From assembly GCA_964590435.1 (NCBI GenBank), contig CAZPWT010000008.1, positions 62,001 through 126,000 on the forward strand: a stretch of 64,000 nt of DNA, in the 5' to 3' direction. Of the stretch, positions 41,946-49,961 are shown one piece after another. The notes beneath the pieces were generated by a model. That model was given only the letters and a program-made list of their open reading frames with translations. It did not search any database and was not told the DNA's origin. The stretch is from WSZJ01 sp964590435. GTDB taxonomy: Bacteria > Planctomycetota > MHYJ01 > WSZJ01. The position numbers and the translations under genes are program-made. Every line of letters starts with the position of its first letter. The first letter of the stretch is position 1.

Positions 41946-42018
41946 TTCCCGGCCGGTCTCCCCCCCACGTTCTCCCCCCTCGCCCGTAGTACCATGCGCT
42001 CCCCTCACTGGAGGTCGC

Positions 42019-43479
42019 ATGCGCCTTCTCGCCGCGCTGTTTGCTGCCGCCGTGCTCGCCCTCCCCGCTTCAGCCCAGATGCCCCCCATGCCCGGCCAGG
42101 AGGGGACGGATGCGTTCAACCTGGGCGTCCTCGGGGCCGAAGGGCTCCCGATCAAGAAGCCGGACGAATCGCTGAAACTCCCGCGCGGGGCCGTCGCCAT
42201 CAAGGTGACGAAAATTCTCGAGGGTGGTCCCGCGCTCGAGGCCGGCCTGGCGGCGGACGACCTGATCGTGGCCGTCGGCGGGCAGCCGATGACGACGAAG
42301 CACATGCTGGCGGTCTACCAGCTGGTGGCGGCGATGGAAGCGGTGTCGTCGACGAAGAAGGGGGAGACGACGCTGACGGTGATGAGGGACGGGAAGCCGG
42401 TGAACCTCAAGCTCAAGCTGCCGGCGCTGGGGCCGCACGGCGCGAACTGCCCGGTCGGGTGCGGGCGGTGCGAGAAGCTGGTGGACGACTCGCTGAAGAT
42501 CCTGACGGGGCTGCAGGAAGCGGACGGGGCGTTCCCGATCGGGATCGGCGGGCAGAACGGGCGGGTGGCGGTGACGAGCCTGGCGGGGCTGGCGTTCCTG
42601 GCAAATGGGAGCACGACGAAGGAAGGGACCTACGCGGACAACGTGGCGCGGGCGGCGAAGTGGGTCGCGGAGCGGTGCGGGAAGGAAGAAGTGAACCCGT
42701 GGGGGCAGGAGCGGCCGAAGGGTGGCGCGAACTGGAACCAGACGAACTGGTCGCTGGGGTATGGGTGCCTGTTCCTGAGCGAGATCTACCGGCTGGACCC
42801 GACGCCGGAGCTGGAGCAGCGGCTGACGGAACTGATGCAGACGATCGAGAAGAACCAGGAGACGTCGGGGGGCTGGGCGCACGGCCCGGGCGGCCCCAAC
42901 GCCTTGAACTACGTGGAGTTGCAGATCGTCGGGAATCTCGAGCTCGCCGCGCTGGGAGCCCTTCGCAAGGCCGGGTTCAAGCCGTCGCAGGAGGTGATCG
43001 ACAAGGGCGTCGCCTACATGATTTCGACGTCGGGCGGCGACGGCGGGATCGGGTACAGCGCGAACCCCGGCCAGCAGGGGATGGGCGACCCGGGGCGGAC
43101 GGCGCTGGGCGCCTGGGCGTTCGGGATGCTCGGCATGCAGTCCCACCCCTTCTATGCCAAGATGGGCTCGTACTTCAAGCGCACGATGGAAGACCTGCCG
43201 GGGGGCCACGTTTCGCCGATCATGCACTACACGTCGGCGTCGTTTGCGTGCATGCACCTCGGGGCGGCGTACTGGAAGGACTTCATGGCGCTGTTCCGGC
43301 TCGAAATCCTCGCGGCGCGGCGGCCGGACGGGACGTTCAGCGCGCGGCCGACGGAGGAAACGGTGGCGATGCACAACAACACCGACCGGGAGCTCGGGCC
43401 GGGCTGGACGACGGCGAGCTATGCGCTGATCATGCAGGTCCCCCGGGGGAAGCTGAAGATTCTTACCGGAATGAAGTAA
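42019..43479 (+). CDS. Secreted PDZ plus prenyltransferase/squalene-oxidase-like repeat protein
   Basis: The 486-aa protein has a signal peptide (about 1-19). A PDZ domain follows with VTKILEGGPALEAGLAADDLIVAVGG and the GETTLTVMRDGKP strand. From about residue 145, repeated QxxxGxF/W units (LQEADGAFPIG, WGQERPKGGANWNQT, ETSGGWAHGPGG) form the alpha/alpha-barrel seen in squalene cyclases and prenyltransferases. No DxDD catalytic motif is visible, so a binding role is preferred. An SD (GGAGG) lies just upstream of the ATG. Confidence 0.8.
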   Translation: MRLLAALFAAAVLALPASAQMPPMPGQEGTDAFNLGVLGAEGLPIKKPDESLKLPRGAVAIKVTKILEGGPALEAGLAADDLIVAVGGQPMTTKHMLAVYQLVAAMEAVSSTKKGETTLTVMRDGKPVNLKLKLPALGPHGANCPVGCGRCEKLVDDSLKILTGLQEADGAFPIGIGGQNGRVAVTSLAGLAFLANGSTTKEGTYADNVARAAKWVAERCGKEEVNPWGQERPKGGANWNQTNWSLGYGCLFLSEIYRLDPTPELEQRLTELMQTIEKNQETSGGWAHGPGGPNALNYVELQIVGNLELAALGALRKAGFKPSQEVIDKGVAYMISTSGGDGGIGYSANPGQQGMGDPGRTALGAWAFGMLGMQSHPFYAKMGSYFKRTMEDLPGGHVSPIMHYTSASFACMHLGAAYWKDFMALFRLEILAARRPDGTFSARPTEETVAMHNNTDRELGPGWTTASYALIMQVPRGKLKILTGMK

Positions 43480-43503
43480 CTCATTATCCTGAAGCACTTT
43501 CCG

Positions 43504-43535
43504 GCCCGGAGGAACCCCCCTCCGGGCTTTTTTTT
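43504..43535 (+). terminator. Intrinsic terminator of the PDZ gene
   Basis: GCCCGGAGG (43504-43512) pairs with CCTCCGGGC (43519-43527), followed by eight T residues. Confidence 0.9.
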
Positions 43536-43616
43536 CTTCCCTTAAGCTCCTTAATTCGCGATGTTGGGGGAATGTTCACCCGCCCTTTTGCCGTTATACA
43601 GGGCAGGAGAGACTCC

Positions 43617-43937
43617 ATGAGAAACCTTCATCCGGTCCCCGACAGCATCGTCGCCAAGATCCAGACGTTCCTTCTCCAGCCCATTCCGCCGAACGGGTCG
43701 CAGTTCCGGCGTAAATGGGAAGACCAGTGCCGCTCCCTCCCTCCGGGAGCCGACGAGGTCCTCCTGGAGACGCTTCGTCGCGGAACCCCCGCCGAGCAGG
43801 ACTCGGCGCTGATCGCGCTCCGCAGCCTCGGCTGGGACGTGATGGAACGCGGCGAGATCGGCGAGAAGACCTACATGCTCCGCCGCCGCGGCGAGAAGGA
43901 ATGGCAGAGCATCCGCCCGATGCTGCAGCTCGACTGA
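43617..43937 (+). CDS. Small cytoplasmic protein of unknown function
   Basis: The 106-aa protein starts at an ATG 7 nt after AGGAGA. It has a helical pair (VLLETLRRGTPAEQDSALIALRSLG) reminiscent of a HEAT unit, but one unit is too few to assign. TATACA at 43595-43600 is a possible -10. It is flanked on both sides by terminators, so it is a monocistronic unit. No function is inferred. Confidence 0.6.
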   Translation: MRNLHPVPDSIVAKIQTFLLQPIPPNGSQFRRKWEDQCRSLPPGADEVLLETLRRGTPAEQDSALIALRSLGWDVMERGEIGEKTYMLRRRGEKEWQSIRPMLQLD

Positions 43938-43958
43938 TTCCGGAAGCGCGCTTCCACG

Positions 43959-43993
43959 AGGGCCGGGGCCGATGCTCCGGCCCTTTTCTTTTT
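43959..43993 (+). terminator. Intrinsic terminator of the 106-aa gene
   Basis: AGGGCCGG (43959-43966) pairs with CCGGCCCT (43977-43984), followed by TTTCTTTTT. Confidence 0.85.
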
Positions 43994-44044
43994 GGCCGCC
44001 CGTTCCTGTAAGATGCGCTCCCCCTCGCCTTGCGGAGTTTCCAC

Positions 44045-45301
44045 GTGAAGCGCTTCTCATTCCTTGTCGCTTCCCTGTTCCTTCCGGCGGTTGTCTTTGC
44101 GCAGGCGGCCAAGCCCGTCGAGGCGCTGACGGCGGCGGAGTCGAAGGAGGCGGAGGCGGCGATCAAGGCGTATTTCGAGGGGAAGACGGATGCGGACCGC
44201 GACGCGGCGGTGGCGCGGATGGCGGCGATCGATCACCCGTCGAAGTCGGACCTCGGGAAGATGTCTGCGAAGGCGTTCCAGTGGACGAAGGCAGGGCCGC
44301 GGCTGGCGGAGAAACCGAAGGTGACGTGCACGGACCCGGAGCATGCGGGGGAGTTCGAGATCCAGGTGGCGTCGGGCGCGAAGAAAGGGACGCCGACGGG
44401 GGTGTGCATCATCCTGCACGGCGGCGGCGCGGGGGTCGGGGACAGCGGGCAGATCCGGTCGCTGCTGGGCGCGCCGGCGCCGGGGATGACGCACGTCTGG
44501 CCGACGGTGATCGAGAAGACGGACTCGGCGTGGAACACGGAGCGCGAGGAGCAGTACGTGCTCGCGATCCTGGAGGACCTGAAGCGCACGTATGCGGTGG
44601 ATACGAATCGCGTGTACATCGCGGGGCACTCGATGGGCGGCTACGGGACGTGGTCGATCGGCCCGAGGCACGCGGACCTGTTCGCGGCCGGTGCGGCGAT
44701 GGCGGGCGGGATTTTCGTCGGCGGCAAGGACGGCGACGGGAAGCTGATCATCCAGAGCGGGATCCTCCCGAACCTGAAGAACCTCCCGTTCTGGTTCTAC
44801 AACTCGACGGACGACCAGCAGGTGCGGCCGGACAGCTCGATCCGCGCGGCGGAACTCCTCGAGGGGATGAAGAAGGACTATGGCGCCTTCGATTTCGTGT
44901 TCAAGAAGTACGACAACATCGGGCACGGGCTCCCGAAGGAAGGGTGCTCCGAGATCTGGAAGTTCATGTTCGCGAAGAAGCGCGACCCGCTGCCCAAGCG
45001 CGTGATGTGGGAGCCGTCGCGGACCTACAAGACCGACTTCTACTGGATCCATGCCTCGGGTGGCGGCACCTTCGACGTGGAGCGCGACGGGAACAAGTTC
45101 ACGGTGCGTGGCAGCACGGCGGTCTCGATCTACGTGAATGAGAAGATGATCAAGTTCGACCAGCCGGTGATCGTCGTGGACGGAAGCGGGAAGGAACTCT
45201 TCAACGGCACGGTCAAGCCCTCCCTGGCCGTGATGCTCGACTCGATCGGCAAGCGCAAGGACCCGGAGATGTGGTTCACCGCAAAGGTCGACCTTAAATA
45301 A
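44045..45301 (+). CDS. Secreted alpha/beta-hydrolase (LpqC/PHB-depolymerase-type esterase)
   Basis: The 418-aa protein starts at GTG with GGAG 9 nt upstream. It has a signal peptide (about 1-20). The hydrolase core has ILHGGGAGVGDSG (oxyanion loop), the nucleophile elbow GHSMGGYG with Ser196, and a late GHGLP motif for His. A C-terminal beta domain follows (TFDVERDGNKFTV). Family members hydrolyse feruloyl, acetyl or polyester bonds on polymers. It is the first of four secreted hydrolase-type genes in a row. Confidence 0.85.
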   Translation: MKRFSFLVASLFLPAVVFAQAAKPVEALTAAESKEAEAAIKAYFEGKTDADRDAAVARMAAIDHPSKSDLGKMSAKAFQWTKAGPRLAEKPKVTCTDPEHAGEFEIQVASGAKKGTPTGVCIILHGGGAGVGDSGQIRSLLGAPAPGMTHVWPTVIEKTDSAWNTEREEQYVLAILEDLKRTYAVDTNRVYIAGHSMGGYGTWSIGPRHADLFAAGAAMAGGIFVGGKDGDGKLIIQSGILPNLKNLPFWFYNSTDDQQVRPDSSIRAAELLEGMKKDYGAFDFVFKKYDNIGHGLPKEGCSEIWKFMFAKKRDPLPKRVMWEPSRTYKTDFYWIHASGGGTFDVERDGNKFTVRGSTAVSIYVNEKMIKFDQPVIVVDGSGKELFNGTVKPSLAVMLDSIGKRKDPEMWFTAKVDLK

Positions 45302-45304
45302 CGC

Positions 45305-45363
45305 CCTTTCCCTTTCCCTTTCCCTTGCCCTCCCTCGCAACCCGCAACCCGCAACTCGCAACT
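45305..45363 (+). repeat. Tandem 6-mer then 7-mer array after a stop codon
   Basis: From 4 nt after the stop, three to four CCCTTT hexamers run. Then four heptamers run at 45336-45363: CGCAACC, CGCAACC, CGCAACT, CGCAACT. The change of period within one gap is unusual. Confidence 0.7.
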
Positions 45364-45382
45364 CCCCCCCGCACGCGCCAGC

Positions 45383-45388
45383 TACCAT
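45383..45388 (+). promoter_or_regulatory. -10-like TACCAT for a leaderless esterase mRNA
   Basis: TACCAT begins exactly 12 nt before the ATG at 45395, with a short ACCCTC spacer and no SD. Confidence 0.45.
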
Positions 45389-45394
45389 ACCCTC

Positions 45395-46996
45395 ATGCTC
45401 CGCACCTTCTTCACGCTGGCCGCTCTCGCCAACCTTGCTCTCGCGCAGGACCCGGGTCCGAAAATCACCGAGCCGATCGCCGTCGACGGCGGTCAAATCG
45501 GCGGCGGCGAAGAATCGCCGATGGGCGGCTCGCGGGCGTGGAAAGGAATCCCCTACGCCGCTCCCCCCGTCGGCCCGTTGCGCTGGAAGCCGCCGCAGCC
45601 CGTCCCGCCCTGGCAGGGCCTTCTCATCTGCTCCGACCTCGGCCCCGCCTGCCCCCAGCCCGCCACCGCCCTCGCGCTTCCCCTCCAGCTCAACACCCAG
45701 GCCGAGGACTGCCTGCGCCTGAACATCTGGAGCCCGGCGAAGCGCGTGACGGACCGGGTGCCGGTGCTCGTCTGGATCCACGGGACGTGCGGCGGATTCG
45801 CGCGCGGGTCGGCGGGTGAGCCGGTGTACGAGGGCGAAGTCCTCGCGCGGCGCGGCGTGGTCGTCGTGACGTTCAACTACAGGCTCGGCGTGCTGGGCTG
45901 GCTCGCGCACCCGGCGCTGTCGAAGGAATCCCCCGACAAGCTCTCCGGCAACTACGGCCTGCAGGACCAGATCGCGGCGCTGGAGTGGGTGAAGCGGAAC
46001 ATCGCGAAGTTCGGCGGGGACCCGGACCGGGTGACGCTCGGCGGACAGTCGGGCGGCGCGGCGTGCGTCGCGGCACTCATGGTGTCCCCTCGCGCGAAGG
46101 GACTGTTCCACCGGGCGATCCTGCAGGGCGGCGGCCCGAGCTGGGTCCGCCGCCGCCTCCGCGGCGACGCGGCCTCGGGCGAGGCCCAGGGAGAGGCGCT
46201 TCTTGCCGCGCTGAACGTCGCGAGCGGCCCGGCCAACGCGCTCGATATCCTGAGGTCGCGCTCCCTCGAGGAGCTGTTCGCGGCGGCGAAGACGGCGGAA
46301 GGGCCGTTCTCGGAGGGAGAGCAGTGGGGGCCGCTGGTCGACGGCGCGTTCCTCACGGACGACCCGTGGACGCTCTGGCATTCGGGGAAGCAGGCCGACG
46401 TGCCCGTGCTCTGCGGCGGCAACGCCGAGGACGGGTCGATCTTTCCGCTTCCCAGGGGCGTGGTCGACGTGTGGCAGTACAAGGACTGGCTCAAGGCGGC
46501 GTTCCCGGGCGACCCGGCGGCGATCGCGGCGGCGTACGCGCCGAAGCTGCGCGACGACGTCCCGCGGACCGTCTCCGACCTGACCTCCGACGCGCTCGCC
46601 GTGGAGCCCGCGCGCTTCGCCGCCCGCGCCCAGACGGCGCTCGGCCGGAAGGCGTTCCTCTACGTCTTCACGCGCGTGTCGCCGGGGGCGGAGAAGCGGA
46701 AGATCGGCGCGTTCCACGGCGCGGAGACGGCGTACGTGTTCGGCAACATGGCGGGCGCCGTCGGGCTCGACGAGGTGGACCGGCAGCTCGCGCAGAAGCT
46801 GTGCGACGCGTGGGCGCAGTTCGTGAAGACCGGCGACCCAAACGTCCCCGACCGCGTCGACTGGCCGGCGTACGACCCGAAGACCGACGCCTGGCTCGAG
46901 GCCGGCGACGACCTGCGCGTCACGAAGGAGTACCGCAAGGCGCGGCTCGACGCGCTCGCCGCGGCGCACGAGAAGGAGGCGGCGCCGCCCAAGTAG
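45395..46996 (+). CDS. Type-B carboxylesterase (COesterase family), secreted
   Basis: The 533-aa protein has a signal peptide (about 1-17). The COesterase motifs are KGIPYAAPPVGPLRW, EDCLRLNIW, the nucleophile Ser219 in GGQSGGAACVA (GQSGG in place of the common GESAGG), a Glu in GGNAEDGSIF and His in FHGAETAYVFGN. It should hydrolyse carboxyl esters outside the cytoplasm. The Gln for Glu change in the elbow is seen in some family members. It ends 13 nt before the GH-like gene. Confidence 0.93.
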   Translation: MLRTFFTLAALANLALAQDPGPKITEPIAVDGGQIGGGEESPMGGSRAWKGIPYAAPPVGPLRWKPPQPVPPWQGLLICSDLGPACPQPATALALPLQLNTQAEDCLRLNIWSPAKRVTDRVPVLVWIHGTCGGFARGSAGEPVYEGEVLARRGVVVVTFNYRLGVLGWLAHPALSKESPDKLSGNYGLQDQIAALEWVKRNIAKFGGDPDRVTLGGQSGGAACVAALMVSPRAKGLFHRAILQGGGPSWVRRRLRGDAASGEAQGEALLAALNVASGPANALDILRSRSLEELFAAAKTAEGPFSEGEQWGPLVDGAFLTDDPWTLWHSGKQADVPVLCGGNAEDGSIFPLPRGVVDVWQYKDWLKAAFPGDPAAIAAAYAPKLRDDVPRTVSDLTSDALAVEPARFAARAQTALGRKAFLYVFTRVSPGAEKRKIGAFHGAETAYVFGNMAGAVGLDEVDRQLAQKLCDAWAQFVKTGDPNVPDRVDWPAYDPKTDAWLEAGDDLRVTKEYRKARLDALAAAHEKEAAPPK

Positions 46997-47009
46997 CGGC
47001 CCGGACCCC

Positions 47010-48614
47010 ATGCGACTGCGCCTCGCCCTCCTGCTCTTCCTCGCCTCCACGACCGCCGCCGAGGAGCCGTTGCGCGACCGCTGGATCTACGTCTCGCGCA
47101 ACCTCTGGGTCGACAAGAACGTCGACGAGGTGGAAGCGCTGTTCCGGCGCGCGGCGGCGGCGGGCTACAACGGCGTGCTGCTGTCGGACTCGAAGTTCTC
47201 GCGGCTGGAGGACATGGACAAGCGGTACTTCGCGAACGTCGACCGCCTGAAGAAGGTGGCGGCGGAGCTGAAGCTGGAGATCGTGCCGGCGGTGTTCCCG
47301 ATCGGGTACTCCGAGGGACTGCTGTCGCGAGACCCCGATCTCGCCGAGGGGCTGCCGGTGCGGGACGCGCTGTTCGTGGTAAAGAACGGCGAGGCGCGGG
47401 TGGAAGCGGACCCGGCCCTGGCGCTGAAGGGCGGCGACATGGCCGACCTGAAGGCCTGGGACTGGAAGGACGAGACGGTCGTGGCGGAAGACGGCGAGGC
47501 GAGAGTGACGGACCCGAAGGGAAAGAACGCGCGGATCGTGCAGAAGGTCAAGGTCGCGCCGTGGCGCCAGTACCACATCTCGGTGCGCGTGAAGACCGAG
47601 AACTTCCGCGGCGAGCCGCGCGTCGCCGTGCTCGCGGGCGAGCGGTCGCTCAACCACGCAAACCTCGGCGCCAAGCCGACGCAGGACTGGACGACGCACC
47701 ACGTCGTCTTCAACTCGCTCGACGCGACCGAAGTCGGCGTCTACCTCGGCGCCTGGGGCGCGGATACCGGCTCGCTCTGGTGGGACGACGCGACGATCGA
47801 GGAAGCGGGCCCGGTGAATCTCGTCCGCCGCGAAGGCGCCCCGCTCATCGTCACCGCCGACGGCGGCCTCCCCCTCGCCGAGGGCAAGGACTTCGAGCCG
47901 CTCACCGACCCGAAGATGGGCACGGTCCCCTGGCGCGGCGGCTTCGAGGTCTGGCACGAGCCCCCCGCCCTCAAGACCAGCCTCAAGGAAGGCACCCGCC
48001 TCCGCGTCTCGTACTTCCACGCCCTCACCGTCCACGACGGCCAGGTCATGGTCTGCCCTTCAGAGCCCAAAACCCTCGATCTCCTCCGCGACCAGATGAA
48101 GCGCGTCCACGCCGCGTTCGGAGCGAAGGCCTACTTCATGTCCCACGACGAGATCCGCGTCATGGGCTGGGACGACTCCTGCGCCAAGCGCGGCCTCGAC
48201 GCCGGCGCGATCCTCGCGGACAACGTGAAGGCCTGCACGAAGATCGTCCGCGACGTCGCCCCCGGCGCCCGCATTTTCGTCTGGAGCGACATGTTCGACC
48301 CGCACCACAACGCCCACGCGAACTACTACCTCGTGAAGGGCGACCTCAAGGGCTCCTGGGAGGGCCTCGACAAGGACGTGATCGTCGCCTGCTGGTATTT
48401 CGACAAGCGCGCCGAGAGTCTCAAGTTCTTCGCCGACCGCGGGCACAAGACGCTCATCGCCGGCTACTACGACGCGAACCCGAAGCAGATCCTGAAATGG
48501 CTGGAGGCGGGCAAGGCCGCCGGCGGAGTCGAAGGCGCGATGTACACGACGTGGGAGAACAAGTACGAGGACATGGAGGAGTTCGGGGCGCTGCTCGGTA
48601 AGTCGGGTCGGTAG
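47010..48614 (+). CDS. Secreted GH20-like TIM-barrel glycosidase or related protein
   Basis: The 534-aa protein has a signal peptide (about 1-17). A barrel-like N-terminal part has strand/helix alternation (NGVLLSDSKFS, LKLEIVPAVFPIG). A carbohydrate-binding-like insert (FNSLDATEVGVYLGAWG) follows, and an Asp-Glu pair Asp380-Glu381 in SHDEIRVMGWDD recalls the catalytic DE of GH20 hexosaminidases. The match to GH20 is partial and the substrate is unknown. The stop at 48614 is immediately followed by a heptamer array and a bidirectional terminator. Confidence 0.65.
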   Translation: MRLRLALLLFLASTTAAEEPLRDRWIYVSRNLWVDKNVDEVEALFRRAAAAGYNGVLLSDSKFSRLEDMDKRYFANVDRLKKVAAELKLEIVPAVFPIGYSEGLLSRDPDLAEGLPVRDALFVVKNGEARVEADPALALKGGDMADLKAWDWKDETVVAEDGEARVTDPKGKNARIVQKVKVAPWRQYHISVRVKTENFRGEPRVAVLAGERSLNHANLGAKPTQDWTTHHVVFNSLDATEVGVYLGAWGADTGSLWWDDATIEEAGPVNLVRREGAPLIVTADGGLPLAEGKDFEPLTDPKMGTVPWRGGFEVWHEPPALKTSLKEGTRLRVSYFHALTVHDGQVMVCPSEPKTLDLLRDQMKRVHAAFGAKAYFMSHDEIRVMGWDDSCAKRGLDAGAILADNVKACTKIVRDVAPGARIFVWSDMFDPHHNAHANYYLVKGDLKGSWEGLDKDVIVACWYFDKRAESLKFFADRGHKTLIAGYYDANPKQILKWLEAGKAAGGVEGAMYTTWENKYEDMEEFGALLGKSGR

Positions 48615-48642
48615 CTGGTGGTCAGTGGTTGGTGGTCAGTGG
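48615..48642 (+). repeat. Heptamer array (GGTGGTC type) on the plus side of a convergent pair
   Basis: Units CTGGTGG, TCAGTGG, TTGGTGG, TCAGTGG run from the stop codon of the GH20-like gene, so the array has a 14-bp super-period. A complementary heptamer array flanks the other side of the central hairpin. Confidence 0.7.
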
Positions 48643-48655
48643 TAACGACGACGAA

Positions 48656-48684
48656 AACGGCCACGAGGAGCCCTCGTGGCCGTT
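48656..48684. terminator. Bidirectional terminator hairpin
   Basis: Bases 48656-48668 pair perfectly with 48672-48684 (13 bp, 3-nt loop). A T-rich stretch follows on both strands. Two convergent transcription units end here. An equivalent stem occurs at 49913-49937 after the intact ferritin gene. Confidence 0.8.
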
Positions 48685-48714
48685 CTTGTCTCGCGTTTGG
48701 ATCGGGCCTTGCCC

Positions 48715-48742
48715 GTCCACCAACCACCGACCACCGACTCCC
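48715..48742 (-). repeat. Heptamer array (GGTGGTC type) on the minus side of the convergent pair
   Basis: On the plus strand the units read GTCCACC, AACCACC, GACCACC, GACTCCC. On the minus strand they are GGTGGAC, GGTGGTT, GGTGGTC. They abut the stop of the truncated ferritin copy and pair in sense with the array at 48615-48642 across the hairpin. Confidence 0.7.
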
Positions 48743-49056
48743 TACCCCTTTTCCGGCCCTCTCGACCCGAGCTCGCGATCGATCTCGAGCAGCGCCACGG
48801 GATCGTTCTTGATGAGATTGAACTTCGCGACAATGTCCCTCGCCGACTTCTCTTCCTCCACCTGCTCCGTCAGGAACCACTGCAGCTCGACCATCAGCGA
48901 GAGCGCCTTTTCCTTCTGCGCCAGCTCGTACAGCGCGTCGATCCGCTTCGAAACGCTCAGTTCCTGCGCCAGCGCCGCTTCGAAGACTTCCTGCATCCCC
49001 TTGAACTTCACCTTCGGCTCCGGGATCGCGTTCAGCTTCACGCCGCCGCCGCGGTT
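48742..49056 (-). pseudogene. 3' fragment of a ferritin gene (partial duplicate)
   Basis: The frame encodes the last 99 residues of ferritin, from KLNAIPEPKVKFKGMQEVF to GSRGPEKG. It is almost identical to residues 69-166 of the intact ferritin at 49996-50496, with a few substitutions. Homology continues a little upstream to about 49056 (CACGCCGCC...GCGGTT) and then breaks into unrelated sequence. The four-helix bundle lacks its N-terminal helices and their ferroxidase ligands, so no ferritin function remains. A Met at the start of the frame lets it be translated if a ribosome enters. The fragment lies downstream of the lipoprotein gene at 49055-49750. Confidence 0.85.
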
Positions 49057-49750
49057 ATGGTCTGAGTTGCCTCTGGCACCATCGGAGCGTCTCCCTCAGG
49101 CTCTCCACATAGTGGTCCGAGTCAGGAGACTCCGCCCGCGGGCAAGTCTCCGAGGTCTCCCATTTCAGGTCCTTCAGAATCTCCTCGAGAACCCCGCAAT
49201 ACAGCCCGATCCAGTCCGGGTCCTTCCACGCATCCAGTACTTCGAGCGCCTTCTCCACCAGGACATCGAGCAACTGCCGGTGCCGGTCCACATCCACGAC
49301 GAAGCCTTCAACCATCAGGCATGTCGTGCACTCGTGGCCGAATTGGTCGATCTGGATGTCCGTCATCGGAATCTCGAAGTTGCGGGCCCTACCGACGTAG
49401 TCGAGCAGGAAGACTTCGAACCGAGCAGGTCCTTCCTTTCGATTCCCCAGAAGCCAAAGCATGTGGGTACAGACGCGCTGGATATGGAAGATCTCCGAGC
49501 CTTCATCGAGAGCTTCGATCAGGCGGCGCCCGGACTTGAAATCCACGTCGTTCTCGCCCTGCAACTGCGGCTCGAGCGCAGCCAGCTCCAGCAGAAGCCT
49601 CTGAATTCGCTGGTCTTGTTCGAACTGGAAGTGCGTTTCGCGATAGTCGCCCCACGCATCGGACTTCGTAGGAGTGCGCTGAATGTCCGCGCAACCGGCA
49701 GATACCAGCGAGATTGCAACCAGGAACAGTCGTGTTGAGCACACGTTCAT
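49055..49750 (-). CDS. Lipoprotein of unknown function between two ferritin ends
   Basis: The 231-aa protein has a lipoprotein signal (lipobox VSAGC, Cys20). The mature part is acidic and helix-rich with Cys residues (HECTTC, TCPR). No domain is recognised. GC content is clearly lower than in its neighbours. It sits exactly between the intact ferritin and its 3' fragment, as if brought in by the event that created the duplicate. Its ATG overlaps a 43-codon frame upstream (ATGA), and GGAGG precedes it. Confidence 0.65.
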   Translation of the reverse strand: MNVCSTRLFLVAISLVSAGCADIQRTPTKSDAWGDYRETHFQFEQDQRIQRLLLELAALEPQLQGENDVDFKSGRRLIEALDEGSEIFHIQRVCTHMLWLLGNRKEGPARFEVFLLDYVGRARNFEIPMTDIQIDQFGHECTTCLMVEGFVVDVDRHRQLLDVLVEKALEVLDAWKDPDWIGLYCGVLEEILKDLKWETSETCPRAESPDSDHYVESLRETLRWCQRQLRP

Positions 49751-49878
49751 CCGTTGCCTCCTTGGGAACTCCCACAGTGGGAGAGACCGCCAAGTAGCCC
49801 GTTAGTGGCGTTCGACGCGGAGGGCGCCGCAAGTACCTCCTCCGGCGTCAGCCGCTCGATTCGGATCTGCCGGGACAT
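49747..49878 (-). CDS. Short frame coupled to the lipoprotein gene (43 aa)
   Basis: The frame runs MSRQIRIERLTPEEVLAAP to a Gly/Ser/Cys-rich end (SHCGSSQGGNG). Its TGA overlaps the ATG of the lipoprotein gene. The shape, a charged N-terminus with a small Gly/Ser/Cys tail, could be a leader or precursor peptide, but there is no cleavage or maturation gene nearby. Short length makes chance possible. Confidence 0.3.
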   Translation of the reverse strand: MSRQIRIERLTPEEVLAAPSASNATNGLLGGLSHCGSSQGGNG

Positions 49879-49912
49879 GTCTAGTCTCCCCACGCACCGC
49901 CGAACAGAGAAA

Positions 49913-49937
49913 CGGCCACGAGGTTCACTCGTGGCCG
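49913..49937 (-). terminator. Terminator after the intact ferritin gene
   Basis: Bases 49913-49922 pair with 49928-49937 (10 bp, 5-nt loop). On the minus strand TTTCTCTG follows. It is homologous to the hairpin at 48656-48684. Confidence 0.7.
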
Positions 49938-49961
49938 AATTTTCCGTGCGTGTTGTCTTGG

